From assembly GCA_023423655.1 (NCBI GenBank), contig JAFAFE010000005.1, forward strand, positions 62,001 to 126,000: 64,000 nt of DNA, written 5' to 3'. A program made the translations under genes and the position numbers. Positions within the stretch are counted from its first letter, which is position 1. Each line of letters starts with the position of its first letter. Below, one piece after another: positions 8,509-16,761 of the stretch. Source of the stretch: Pseudomonadota bacterium (lineage in GTDB: Bacteria > Pseudomonadota > Alphaproteobacteria > Sphingomonadales > Sphingomonadaceae). The notes beneath the pieces are model-generated. The model saw only the letters and a program-made list of their open reading frames with translations. It was not told the DNA's origin and made no database searches.

Positions 8509-8515
8509 AGATACG

Positions 8516-11350
8516 TCAAATTTGGCCTGCAAGCCGCGCCAAGACCGCCACAGCGTTCGTCGTCGGGACGAAAAGTCGCGTCTGATAGCGTATGATCTCG
8601 GTGAAGCACCCATGTGCCTTATACCAGTCGAGGCGTGACGCTGACCAACCAGCCAGTTCGAGCCGCTGCGCGCCATTCACGAGGCTGCGCTTGAGCGTAA
8701 GCGCTTCGCGGCTTTTGATTTGCATCGGTCGCCCTGTCCCGAGCACCGCATCGACGATTTGCTCTGCCGAAAAGGCATGTTCGTCTTCGAGCCCAAGCGC
8801 CTGGCACAGTTCGGGCACGCAATGAAGCGGAACCTCCCGACCTAACAGCGAGCGTCCGTCTCGCGCCGAGATCCGGCTGACCCGAACATAGTCGGAAGGT
8901 AGTTTGTCCCACACCGGAAGCAGCAGGCCGGTTGCAAGATGCAGTCGCTCGCGCTTGTGATTTGATGCGGCGTCATCGACCTCCGCCTGCCACAGGCGCT
9001 GAAATTCGGATGGATCCACCGTTTCCCAGTTGCTTTCCGCGAGTTGATCGGCGGTGATGTGCCCATGCTTCAAGGGACGGACAAGCTCGAAGCGGGCCAC
9101 CCGCATACCTTCGTCTGTGAGCAGGCTGCGCGCTGGGACAAGCAGCCCGATCCGGCCTGAGCGCGTATTACGGAGAAGCTGCTGACGCGCACCTGAAAAG
9201 CCGTAGAGCTCCTCGAGGCGTTTGAGACGCAAAGGCTTGAACGCGCGGGCGATCTCGAGTTCCAGGAGATGCGTAGTCGCGCCCGACAGCGCATCGGTGC
9301 GCAGTAGCGTGTCGGTCAGCACCTCGTAATGCTCCACCGCGATAGTCTCGACCCCAATGTCGAGCGTGCCGGCCTGGCGTGCTGCATCGATCCGCGCTTC
9401 GACGAGGCCGAGAAACTCGTCAAATATCCCGTTTTGCAGAGCAATAGGCAACGCGAGGATGCGATTGAGCCAGCGCTGGATTGTCGGCAGATCATCGACC
9501 ATCGCGCCGTCGGGCCCTTCGACCCTGAGCCCGCTCAATTCCTCGAACCGAGAAAGCGTAACGGCTTCCAGCTTGCCTGCGAACAACAGGCCGAACCAGC
9601 GATGAAGCGCCTCCTTGGCGTAGGTGCTCTCGAGATTGTCGGCAGGATCGAAGAGGTTCTGCCCACCTGTCTGGCGCTGCCCTCGGGTCAGTGCCCCGAG
9701 ACTGTCGAGCCGACGTGCAATGGTCGATATAAACCGACGTTCGCCACGCACGTCGGTGGTCACCGGGCGGAACAGCGGGGCCGACGCCTGATTGGTGCGG
9801 TTGGTACGGCCAAGGCCCTGAATTGCGGCATCGGCCCGCCAGCCCGGCTCAAGCAGGAAGTGGACCCGGCGCATCTGGTTCTTTGCCGCAAGGTCGGCAT
9901 GATAACTGCGGCCGGTGCCACCGGCATCGGAGAAAACCAGAATCCGCTTTGTCCCGTCCATAAAATCTCGCGTTTCGGCGACATTGGCGCGTGGAGAGCG
10001 CGACTGGAGCACCTGGCGTCCATCGCGCCCGACGATCAGGCGGCGGGTACGGCCGGTGACTTCGGCGACCTGATCGACACCGAACCGTTCGATGATCGCA
10101 TCGAGCGCCGTCGCGATCGGCGGCAAGGCACAGAGCTGCTCGATCATGCTATCGCGCGCGGCAAGCGCCGAACGACAGAGAACAGGGGCACCGTTCTCAT
10201 CACTCATCGGTTCGGACCGGGCATTGCCATTCTCGTCCGTAAACACGGCCATCAACCGCACCGGAAAGCTTTTGGTGAGGTAATCGACCACGTATTCGCG
10301 GGGGGAGAGATCGATTTCGAGTGCTTCACGTTCCGCATCGGAGAGATCAGCGAGGCGGCGGTTGAGCATGGCTTCGGCGGTCGAGACGAGTTGCACTACA
10401 ACAGCGTTGCCGTCGGCAAGTGCCGCATCGATCGCAGGCAGCAGGCTCGGCAACTTCATCGATAGAAGGAGCTGCGCGAAGAAGCGCTGCTTGGTGCCTT
10501 CAAAAACCGAAAGCGCCGCTGATTTGGCACCTGAATTGAGGGTTTCGCCACTATCAGTGTCGACGATCCGGGTTGCCTCGAGTGCCTCGCGCAGGTTGCC
10601 ATGTATGATTGCCCAAGCGTCTGCATACGCGTCATAGACCGCTACCTGGTCGGGGGTCAGGCAATGCTCGAGAATCTCGTACTCAACTCCGGCGAATGAG
10701 AGCGCCCTCGCCGCATACAGCCCCAGTGACGTCAGATCGCGCGCGACCAGTTCCATTGCAGCGATACCGCCATCGCGGATATCTGCGACGAAGGCTTCGC
10801 GATTGGCAAAAGCCGTCTCGGGACCCCACAGGCCAAGACGGGTGGCATAGGCGAGATTATTGACGTCGGATGCCCCGGTCGCCGAAGCGTAGAGCACGCG
10901 GGCGCGCGGCAGCAGATTCTGGATGCGAACACCGGCAATGCCCTGCTCCGATCCTTTGACCTTGCCACGTGAGCCCTCCCCGCCTGCGGCGTTGGCCATC
11001 GCATGGGCTTCGTCAAAGACGATGAGCCCGTCGAAGTCCTCCCCTGCCCATTCGAGAATCTGCTCGAGCCGGGTCGCGTCGCTTCGACCCGAACGCAGTG
11101 TCGGATAAGTCACGAAGAGTATGCCCTCGCGCATCCCGATCGGGACACCGAGCTTCCATTGGCCAAGGGGCTGGACGTCGATGGGAAGGCCGCCGAGCGC
11201 GCTCCAGTCGCGGCGGGCATCTTCGAGCAAAGCATCGTTCTTGGAAATCCAGATGTGGCGCCGTTCGCCCCTCACCCACCGGTCGAGGATGACGGAAGCG
11301 ACCTGCCGTCCTTTCCCTGCACCAGTTCCGTCACCAAGAAAGTAGCCCAT
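8516..11350 (-). CDS. Strawberry-notch-type helicase portion (downstream part of split gene)
   Basis: A 944-residue frame carrying the SF2 helicase of the strawberry-notch family: Walker A GDGTGAGKGRQ (residues 6-16), DEAH box VFDEAHAMANA (111-121), a helicase C-terminal half with VFSDAGGTGRSYHADLAAKNQ and QGLGRTNRTNQA, and a long C-terminal region. In this family the Walker A motif is normally internal to a single protein of about 1,400 residues with an N-terminal methylase domain. Here the frame begins exactly at Walker A and overlaps the methylase frame by 79 bases in another phase, which points to a one-base lesion near 11360-11365. The ATG at 11350 has no good ribosome site. Such proteins are common in sphingomonad plasmids and ICEs; the precise role is unknown. 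Confidence 0.82.
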   Translation of the reverse strand: MGYFLGDGTGAGKGRQVASVILDRWVRGERRHIWISKNDALLEDARRDWSALGGLPIDVQPLGQWKLGVPIGMREGILFVTYPTLRSGRSDATRLEQILEWAGEDFDGLIVFDEAHAMANAAGGEGSRGKVKGSEQGIAGVRIQNLLPRARVLYASATGASDVNNLAYATRLGLWGPETAFANREAFVADIRDGGIAAMELVARDLTSLGLYAARALSFAGVEYEILEHCLTPDQVAVYDAYADAWAIIHGNLREALEATRIVDTDSGETLNSGAKSAALSVFEGTKQRFFAQLLLSMKLPSLLPAIDAALADGNAVVVQLVSTAEAMLNRRLADLSDAEREALEIDLSPREYVVDYLTKSFPVRLMAVFTDENGNARSEPMSDENGAPVLCRSALAARDSMIEQLCALPPIATALDAIIERFGVDQVAEVTGRTRRLIVGRDGRQVLQSRSPRANVAETRDFMDGTKRILVFSDAGGTGRSYHADLAAKNQMRRVHFLLEPGWRADAAIQGLGRTNRTNQASAPLFRPVTTDVRGERRFISTIARRLDSLGALTRGQRQTGGQNLFDPADNLESTYAKEALHRWFGLLFAGKLEAVTLSRFEELSGLRVEGPDGAMVDDLPTIQRWLNRILALPIALQNGIFDEFLGLVEARIDAARQAGTLDIGVETIAVEHYEVLTDTLLRTDALSGATTHLLELEIARAFKPLRLKRLEELYGFSGARQQLLRNTRSGRIGLLVPARSLLTDEGMRVARFELVRPLKHGHITADQLAESNWETVDPSEFQRLWQAEVDDAASNHKRERLHLATGLLLPVWDKLPSDYVRVSRISARDGRSLLGREVPLHCVPELCQALGLEDEHAFSAEQIVDAVLGTGRPMQIKSREALTLKRSLVNGAQRLELAGWSASRLDWYKAHGCFTEIIRYQTRLFVPTTNAVAVLARLAGQI

Positions 11351-12753
11351 GCGGTAGGCGTGCCCTCGGCGCTCGCCTTCAAGGCGCAGCCCTTGTCGTC
11401 GGGCTCAAACCGTCCCGGCAGATCGCGGGCATGCGCGCTTGCGGCATAGATCAGGGTCTCGGCCTGCGCAGCGGATAGGGCGCCCCCAGCAATGAGGCTC
11501 GACGGAAGCTGAGGCACCACTTCGGGCACGGGTGCGGTTATCGAACCCATCGCAACGGATTCGACTAGGGGGGTCGGATGCGGGACAGCATCTGCAATCG
11601 AGATCCGGCTCGGCCGGTAGGGCAAATAATGCCCAACCTGGCTTTCGATCGGCGCAGGTGCTTCGAGCGGAGTAAAATCAAGCGGCAGGATCGACGGCGC
11701 CGCATCGGTCGGATGGACCTTAAGTGGAACTGGTTTCGTCTTGTTCGCAACCAGCCGAAGCGGCAATGCTGGCTTGATGCCGATGCTGGGTCCCGCGGGC
11801 AGGCTTACCCGGTCAGGGAGCATATCGATCAGCAGATGAAGGTCGGCAAAGTTTGCCGGCTGGGCGATGATCGGGCTGGTACCATCCTCAGCCTTGTCGA
11901 GAATCAGGAGCCGGGTTGAGATTGAGGTGCCCTGCTTGATGAAACCGCGCTCGATCGTCGCGTTGAGGCGCAACGAGAGGGGACCTGCGATCCCGGCGAG
12001 GAATTTCGGAAGCTCGAACCATTCAGGCATCACTGCCACCAGGCGGCCACCGGGCAGAAGGCGCTTCCAGGCAGAACGTAAGTGCCGATCGCCAGTGCGA
12101 CTATCGTGGCCCCTCTCGATACCGTGTGAATAGGGCGGGTTCATCAACACCACGCTCGGACCCACGTCGGGCGTGAGAAGTTCGTCGATCAGTTCCCCGT
12201 CAAATCCGGTGACTGTCGCTTCCGGAAACACGGCGCCCAGACATTCGCGGCGCAGCGGCGATATCTCGTTGAGAGCAAGACGCGCAGCTGCCTTTGCCGC
12301 CCATACGCCCAGCATCCCAGTCCCGGCCGACGGCTCGAGAACCAGTTCATTGGCAGAAATGGCGCATGCTTTTGCAGCGATCCAGGCCAGACGGGGCGGC
12401 GTTGCGAATTGTTGCCACTCGATCTGCTCGTCGCTCCGGTTGGACTGGGTCGGGACCAGACCTTCAAGGCGCGTGAAAGCCTCATCGGCAAAGCTGGATG
12501 ACATTGCAGGTGAGAATTCAGTTGCCTGCGCCAGGAACAGCACCTGCGCCAATTCAAGTGCGGCATGGGCATCGCGTAAGGACCAGCGTCCTTCGGCGTC
12601 GCTACCGCCGAAGTGATCGGCCATTGTTGCATTCACAGTGAGCCGTGAAATTGCTTGATCTGCAGCGAGCCGCGCGGCCAGTGCCCTCGCCGCTGCCAGC
12701 ACTTGCGGCTCGGCGGGATCGGAGAATGCGAAAGCGGTATTTGCGTGTGACAT
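11272..12753 (-). CDS. N6-adenine-type DNA methylase portion (upstream part of split gene)
   Basis: A 493-residue frame with a SAM-binding motif VLEPSAGTGMLGVWAA (about residues 140-155) and the catalytic motif NPPY (about 205-208) of Class I N6-adenine methylases. The start ATG at 12753 has AGGAGG six bases upstream. The last roughly 25 residues after KASAEGT are out-of-frame sequence: the expected continuation (AYRMGYFLGDGTG) is in the helicase frame. Restoring one base in the GGGCAC at 11360-11365 (minus strand) would give a single methylase-helicase protein. It lies 103 bases after the Toprim gene, with a GGGGCCT-AGGCCCC hairpin in the gap. Confidence 0.82.
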   Translation of the reverse strand: MSHANTAFAFSDPAEPQVLAAARALAARLAADQAISRLTVNATMADHFGGSDAEGRWSLRDAHAALELAQVLFLAQATEFSPAMSSSFADEAFTRLEGLVPTQSNRSDEQIEWQQFATPPRLAWIAAKACAISANELVLEPSAGTGMLGVWAAKAAARLALNEISPLRRECLGAVFPEATVTGFDGELIDELLTPDVGPSVVLMNPPYSHGIERGHDSRTGDRHLRSAWKRLLPGGRLVAVMPEWFELPKFLAGIAGPLSLRLNATIERGFIKQGTSISTRLLILDKAEDGTSPIIAQPANFADLHLLIDMLPDRVSLPAGPSIGIKPALPLRLVANKTKPVPLKVHPTDAAPSILPLDFTPLEAPAPIESQVGHYLPYRPSRISIADAVPHPTPLVESVAMGSITAPVPEVVPQLPSSLIAGGALSAAQAETLIYAASAHARDLPGRFEPDDKGCALKASAEGTPTAWATFLVTELVQGKDGRSLPSSSTGG

Positions 12754-12856
12754 GAGAGACCTCCTGAAGAGGCCCTGGGTTTGTCCGGGTGTCCGTTCGG
12801 ATGGATCCGCCCGGGGGCCTCACAAGGCCCCAAGCCCGCTTTTCTCTCACCGACAT

Positions 12857-13765
12857 TCAGACCGCAGCTCGGACTGAGCGCATGAGCACATCATTCCAGT
12901 CGTCGCCGGTTAGCTCCGGACGCCTGGTGACAATCAGCCGCCCTTCACAAGCGTAGGCCTCTCGCGCACGCTCTTCAGCAAGGTGCCCGCCCGCATCATT
13001 GTCGACAAAGAGATACAGCTGGTGCACCGATTCCGGGATTGTGGCCAAGCCGAAGCGTTCGTTTCCTAGCGTCGCCCAGCAGGGAACCTTGAACATTTGC
13101 ATCGCTGAGAGGGCCGTTTCGTTTCCTTCTGCGAGGCCAAGGCGTCCCTCATCCGGGTGCGCGAAACGCACCGCCCCAGAACCGGGGCTGCCTAACGCAC
13201 GCCTGGGCTGATCGAAAGAAGCCAAACTAGTTTTGTCGAGGTCGAGGAAGGAGCGATGCAGCGCGAGAATTCCGGCATCATTGCGCACGGCCGCCACCAT
13301 CGCGGGAAGAAACCGGACAGCACCCTTTGGCCCCAGAGGCATACGCGGGTGGAAACGCAGCTCCGGCGAAGCAATCGTGATGCCTCTGGACACGAGGTAC
13401 TTTTCGGCGAGGCTGCCAGCGATGGTCGACGCCTCACGCCAGAGCCTCAGCGCATTGCGATTGGCGACTTCCTCGCGCGGTTCGGCCACGATCGGACCAC
13501 TCGTGCCGTCGAACAGATCCGCAATTCGTATTCCGAGCCCGGCCATGGCTTCTATCACCGCCTCGTTCGTGCAGCCGGCAAAGCAATGAACAAGAATTGC
13601 GCGCTTTCCGAGCGTGATGCTTAGCGAAGGAGTGCGGTCGTCGTGGGCCGGGCAGCAGCACATTCCGCGCGAACGCGACCAGGCACCGCCTAGCTGCTCG
13701 ACTATCTTGCGCGCGCGGGTTTCCAGTTGCAGACCTTGGAATTGGGATGATCGGTGTTGGTGCAT
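12857..13765 (-). CDS. CHC2 zinc-finger and Toprim protein (primase-like)
   Basis: A 302-residue protein with an N-terminal CHC2-type zinc finger (CCCPAHDD at about 36-43, HCFAGC at 60-65) and a C-terminal Toprim domain (LAEGNETALSA and LYLFVDNDAGG). This architecture is found in small DnaG-like proteins of plasmids and conjugative elements; the family may prime or repair the transferred strand. The start at 13765 is preceded by GGAG eight bases upstream. A GTG at 13831 would lengthen it by 22 basic residues but has a poorly spaced ribosome site. It is divergent from the lytic transglycosylase gene and upstream of the methylase-helicase gene on the same strand. Confidence 0.85.
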   Translation of the reverse strand: MHQHRSSQFQGLQLETRARKIVEQLGGAWSRSRGMCCCPAHDDRTPSLSITLGKRAILVHCFAGCTNEAVIEAMAGLGIRIADLFDGTSGPIVAEPREEVANRNALRLWREASTIAGSLAEKYLVSRGITIASPELRFHPRMPLGPKGAVRFLPAMVAAVRNDAGILALHRSFLDLDKTSLASFDQPRRALGSPGSGAVRFAHPDEGRLGLAEGNETALSAMQMFKVPCWATLGNERFGLATIPESVHQLYLFVDNDAGGHLAEERAREAYACEGRLIVTRRPELTGDDWNDVLMRSVRAAV

Positions 13766-13892
13766 GGGGGCATCTCCATCGTAACGTGCCTCCACCCGCG
13801 CAGCCTCCGCTCTGCGTCGCTGACGTTTCACTTTCCTACATCACATGTTCTATATATGTTCTTTCCCGATTCGACCACAAAAGGATTCGGAA

Positions 13893-14552
13893 ATGAGACT
13901 GAAATGGGCAGTAGTTGCAGCGGCAACGACAGGATTTGGGTCCGTCCTCCCCGCTCACGCGCAGGAACTTGAGCCCACTCAGATGACCGTCGCCTCGGAG
14001 TTGACGACCGATGGCTTCCGCGTTGCAGAAGGAACCGATGGCTTCCTTCTCGTCGAACACGGCATTTGGAGAAAGCCTCCAACGGCCTCGTCCGAGCCGC
14101 CGGCTACCGATGCGGGTCGAACCTATCTGCCCTATCGCTATCCAAAGCCCCAAGGCAACGCGCCATCGGGCTTCCGTCGGGCAAGCTACCTTCCTCATGT
14201 CTACGCTGCTGAGGCTCAATACTCGCTACCAAGCGGCCTTCTCGACGCTCTTGTATGGACGGAATCACGATATAATCCGATGGCCATCAGCAAGGCCGGG
14301 GCCGCAGGCTTGGGGCAATTGATGCCAAGGACAGCGCGGGACCTTGGCGTTTCAAATCGCTTCGATCCCAAGGCGAACATCTTGGGTGCGGCCCGATACC
14401 TACGCCAGATGCTGGACAAGTTCGGGGTGGTTCATCTGGCCCTCGCTGCCTACAACGCAGGTCCAGGTGCCGTCGAGCGCGCAGGCGGTATTCCTCGCAA
14501 TGGCGAGACGCCGGCCTATGTGCGTGAAGTGCTGCGCCATTGGCGTTTTTGA
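13893..14552 (+). CDS. Lytic transglycosylase, SLT domain (VirB1-like)
   Basis: A 219-residue secreted protein. It starts MRLKWAVVAAATTGFGSVLP with a signal peptide ending near AHA-QE, followed by a low-complexity linker and a C-terminal SLT/LT_GEWL domain: ALVWTESRYNP (catalytic Glu), KAGAAGLGQLMPRTA, and the AYNAGPGAV motif. It should cut peptidoglycan in the periplasm. In conjugative elements such VirB1-type enzymes open the wall for the transfer channel, which fits its place in the island, though a housekeeping role cannot be excluded. The start at 13893 follows AAGGATTCGGAA; the longer frame from 13845 would precede the signal peptide. It is divergent from the Toprim gene. Confidence 0.88.
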   Translation: MRLKWAVVAAATTGFGSVLPAHAQELEPTQMTVASELTTDGFRVAEGTDGFLLVEHGIWRKPPTASSEPPATDAGRTYLPYRYPKPQGNAPSGFRRASYLPHVYAAEAQYSLPSGLLDALVWTESRYNPMAISKAGAAGLGQLMPRTARDLGVSNRFDPKANILGAARYLRQMLDKFGVVHLALAAYNAGPGAVERAGGIPRNGETPAYVREVLRHWRF

Positions 14553-14564
14553 ACGGGGGGTGTT

Positions 14565-14762
14565 GTGAGCACGGGTCGAATACGCGTCTCGTGAATTTTA
14601 AGCCGCGGTAGACGCGGGATGTTCCTGACCACGACAGACGAAGTCGTCTGGATCATCGAGAGCGAAGAACCCGAATGCGAATTCGTCGGATCAGCGGTGA
14701 TTGTCGAGGGGGTTGTCGCAGGTCGAGATCGTTTGCGCGCAGACTGGATTGGACCGGTCTGA
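14565..14762 (+). pseudogene. Small DUF5818-like protein interrupted by in-frame TGA
   Basis: From a GTG at 14565 the frame reads nine codons, meets TGA at 14592-14594, and continues open to TGA at 14760 in the same phase. Across the stop the sequence (TGRIRVS-stop-ILSRGRRGMFLTT..., later VIVEGVVAGRDRLRADWIG) looks like the small beta-rich DUF5818 proteins frequent in sphingomonads, in which a glycine is expected at the stop, so a GGA-to-TGA change is the simplest cause. A shorter product of 47 residues could start from ATG at 14619. The family assignment rests on memory of short motifs and is tentative. Confidence 0.4.
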
Positions 14763-14777
14763 TCGAAGCCATAGTTA

Positions 14778-16031
14778 TCAGCCTGCGCGCTTCCCTGCCT
14801 TCTTGATGTCGATCACCTTCCCGCCGCTCAGATAGTCAGCCCAGTCCTGCATCATCCGGCGCCGGGGAGCCAGGTATTCAGCGGCATTGTAAGCTCCACG
14901 CACGTCGTTTTTCTCCGAATGCGCGAGTTGTAGTTCCACCCAATCCTCATGGTATTTCCTGATCCACATGGGCGGCTTACCGAACTCGACCAACTGCTCA
15001 TTGGCCCAAGTGCTCGCCAAGCCCCGGAAGCCGTGTACGGTTTGGCGGCTGTGGTATCCGAGGCGATAGAGCGCGTAGATCATTGTGTTCTCTGAAAGCG
15101 GCTTGTTCGGGCCGTTGCCCGGGAAGAGAAACTCGCCAGGCGCTGCTGCTATCATGGATTTCGCGATGTGCATTGCCTGCTGCGAGAGGGGTACCAAATG
15201 CTCTCGTCCCATCTTCATTCGCTCGGCTGGTATCCTCCAGACAGGTGATTTTCCGCCCAGGTCTTCAAACTCGGATTTGGCGGCGAAACGTAGTTCCTTG
15301 GTTCGAACCCAAGTCAGGAGCGCAAAGAGAACTGCGTCACGGGTGATCGCGGACCGTCGTTCGCCCTCTTCCTGGTAGGCATGCAGCTTCTCGATGAATG
15401 CGGGCAACTCGCTGAGCGGCAGCCGGCTCATATGCTTCACTCTTGGTCGCGGCTTTAGAGCCCCGCGCAAATGCGTCGTCGGATCGTTCGAGGCCAGACC
15501 ACACGCGATTGCGAACTGGAAGACTTGCCCCACCCCTTGTTTCGCACGCCGGCTGATATCGAGCGCGCCTCTTGCTTCGATCTTGCGGATCGTTGCCAGG
15601 ACGTCGGGTGCCGTGATTTCATTCACGAGTTTCTCGCCGATGACTGGAAAGACGTCCCTTTCCATGCGCGACCAGACGCGTTCGGCGTGCGCGGCATTCA
15701 ACGCGCTTTTTCGATTTTCATGCCAGCGCTTTGCGACCTCGAAGAAGGTGGCTCCTTCCTGCGAGATCACTTCTCCCTTGGATTTCATTGGATCCTTGCC
15801 CTCGGCTAGCAACGCCTTTGCGGCTGTGCGCTTGTCGCGCGCGGCAGCTATCCCGAGATCTGGGTAAGCGCCGAACGAGAGCAACTTCTCCTTGCCCGCG
15901 AAGCGGTACTTCATCCGCCATAACTTTGACCCGTTCGGCTGTACGAACAGGAATAAGCCCTCCCCGTCGGCCATCTTGTAGGCGCGCTCGCGTGGCTTGG
16001 AATTTCGGGCCTGAATCTCCGTGAGAGGCAT
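14778..16031 (-). CDS. Tyrosine integrase, P4/CP4-57 type
   Basis: A 417-residue site-specific recombinase. The N-terminal DUF4102 arm-binding domain begins MPLTEIQARNSKPRERAYK, the usual start of this family; the catalytic domain carries the R-H-R-Y residues in LLTWVRTKEL, HGFRGLASTW and ELQLAHSEKNDVRGAYNAAEY. The start at 16031 is chosen by this family match; the frame is open to a TTG at 16205. The gene reads away from the adjacent tRNA-Met, the standard layout for tRNA-targeting islands, so the element lies to the left, beyond the window edge. It is expected to catalyse integration at the tRNA 3' end and excision with a directionality factor not seen here. Confidence 0.93.
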   Translation of the reverse strand: MPLTEIQARNSKPRERAYKMADGEGLFLFVQPNGSKLWRMKYRFAGKEKLLSFGAYPDLGIAAARDKRTAAKALLAEGKDPMKSKGEVISQEGATFFEVAKRWHENRKSALNAAHAERVWSRMERDVFPVIGEKLVNEITAPDVLATIRKIEARGALDISRRAKQGVGQVFQFAIACGLASNDPTTHLRGALKPRPRVKHMSRLPLSELPAFIEKLHAYQEEGERRSAITRDAVLFALLTWVRTKELRFAAKSEFEDLGGKSPVWRIPAERMKMGREHLVPLSQQAMHIAKSMIAAAPGEFLFPGNGPNKPLSENTMIYALYRLGYHSRQTVHGFRGLASTWANEQLVEFGKPPMWIRKYHEDWVELQLAHSEKNDVRGAYNAAEYLAPRRRMMQDWADYLSGGKVIDIKKAGKRAG

Positions 16032-16085
16032 TGGGGGTATCGCTCCTTTCCGATACTCCGCGAAAATACCCCCAAAATACCCCCA
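16031..16085. repeat. Repeated ATACCCCC sites upstream of integrase
   Basis: Two tandem 11-base units AAAATACCCCC at 16063-16084 and one inverted copy TTGGGGGTAT at 16031-16040, which overlaps the integrase start codon. The arrangement resembles integrase arm-type sites or an operator controlling the integrase. A further palindrome, GGAAGCTTCC, lies at about 16191-16200 next to the tRNA end. Confidence 0.5.
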
Positions 16086-16209
16086 CACCAAATCTGGCTG
16101 CATGTGGAAGACCATGGGCGCATGCGGACGCGAATCACCCGCAACCCTCTGCTTTTCTTTCGATTTTTGGAAAAATGCGGAAGCTAGTGGAAGCTTCCGG
16201 ATCAAGGAA

Positions 16210-16286
16210 TGGTAGCGGAGGAGGGACTCGAACCCCCGACACGCGGATTATGATTCCGCTGCTCTAACCGGCTGAGCTACTCCGCC
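16210..16286 (-). tRNA. tRNA-Met (anticodon CAT)
   Basis: A full 77-base cloverleaf on the minus strand: acceptor GGCGGAG pairs with CTCCGCT, D arm AGCTCAGCCGGTTAGAGC, anticodon arm GCGGA-ATCATAA-TCCGC with CAT, T arm GGGGGTTCGAGTCCC, and an encoded CCA end at 16210-16212. The TCATAA loop looks like elongator methionine tRNA, although a CAT anticodon can also belong to lysidine-modified tRNA-Ile. It is intact although the island is inserted at its 3' end. Confidence 0.93.
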
Positions 16287-16300
16287 ATCCGAGAGGGGCG

Positions 16301-16329
16301 CCTATATCGGGGGGATTTGGTGTGGTCAA
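16301..16329 (-). promoter_or_regulatory. Promoter of tRNA-Met
   Basis: On the minus strand TTGACC (16324-16329) and TATAGG (16301-16306) are separated by 17 bases, a near-consensus sigma-70 promoter, 14 bases before the mature tRNA start. Confidence 0.65.
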
Positions 16330-16404
16330 GAGAAGTATTACCCGGTTTCACCTGCAACCTTCAATTCCTTGACTGCATTGCTGTATTATGGCATTAATCC
16401 TCTT

Positions 16405-16755
16405 ATGGTTGAACAGTCAAAGCCCGTCTACCAACGCCTGCGCGATGGTATTGCCGCAGCGATATTGGACGGCGAATTTCGCGACGGGGATATGCTCCCT
16501 TCGGTGCGGGCCTTGGCCGCAGAACAAGGCGCCAATCCGCTTACGGTTGCCAAGGCTTATCAGACCTTTCAGGATGACGGGCTGGTGACGGTCAAGCGCG
16601 GGGTGGGCATGTTTGTCGCCGATGGCGCGACCGATAAATTGCGCGCGATGTTGAAGGACGACTTCCTCACCAATGTCTGGCCGCCGGTCGCGGCGCAAAT
16701 GAAGCGAATCGGGATCGACGCGCGCGCGCTATTGGACGACAGCGAAACCGTCTGA
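16405..16755 (+). CDS. Small GntR-family regulator (YtrA-like)
   Basis: A 116-residue protein made of a GntR winged helix-turn-helix (residues 1-75: PVYQRLRDGIAAAILDGEF, PSVRALAAEQGANPLTVAKAYQ, GLVTVKRGVGMFV) and a short C-terminal tail without an acyl- or amino-acid-binding domain, as in the YtrA subfamily. YtrA-type regulators usually repress a neighbouring ABC transporter operon, but none is adjacent here; the gene stands alone between the tRNA and the convergent PrsT-like gene. The start at 16405 matches the domain. A dyad ATTATGGCATTAAT at 16386-16399 lies just upstream and may be its own operator. Confidence 0.85.
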   Translation: MVEQSKPVYQRLRDGIAAAILDGEFRDGDMLPSVRALAAEQGANPLTVAKAYQTFQDDGLVTVKRGVGMFVADGATDKLRAMLKDDFLTNVWPPVAAQMKRIGIDARALLDDSETV

Positions 16756-16761
16756 GGCTTT

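Noticed and set aside
9329..10465. 378-codon plus-strand open frame
   Set aside because: It lies entirely antisense to the strawberry-notch helicase, which has clear motifs; this is the usual shadow frame of GC-rich DNA.
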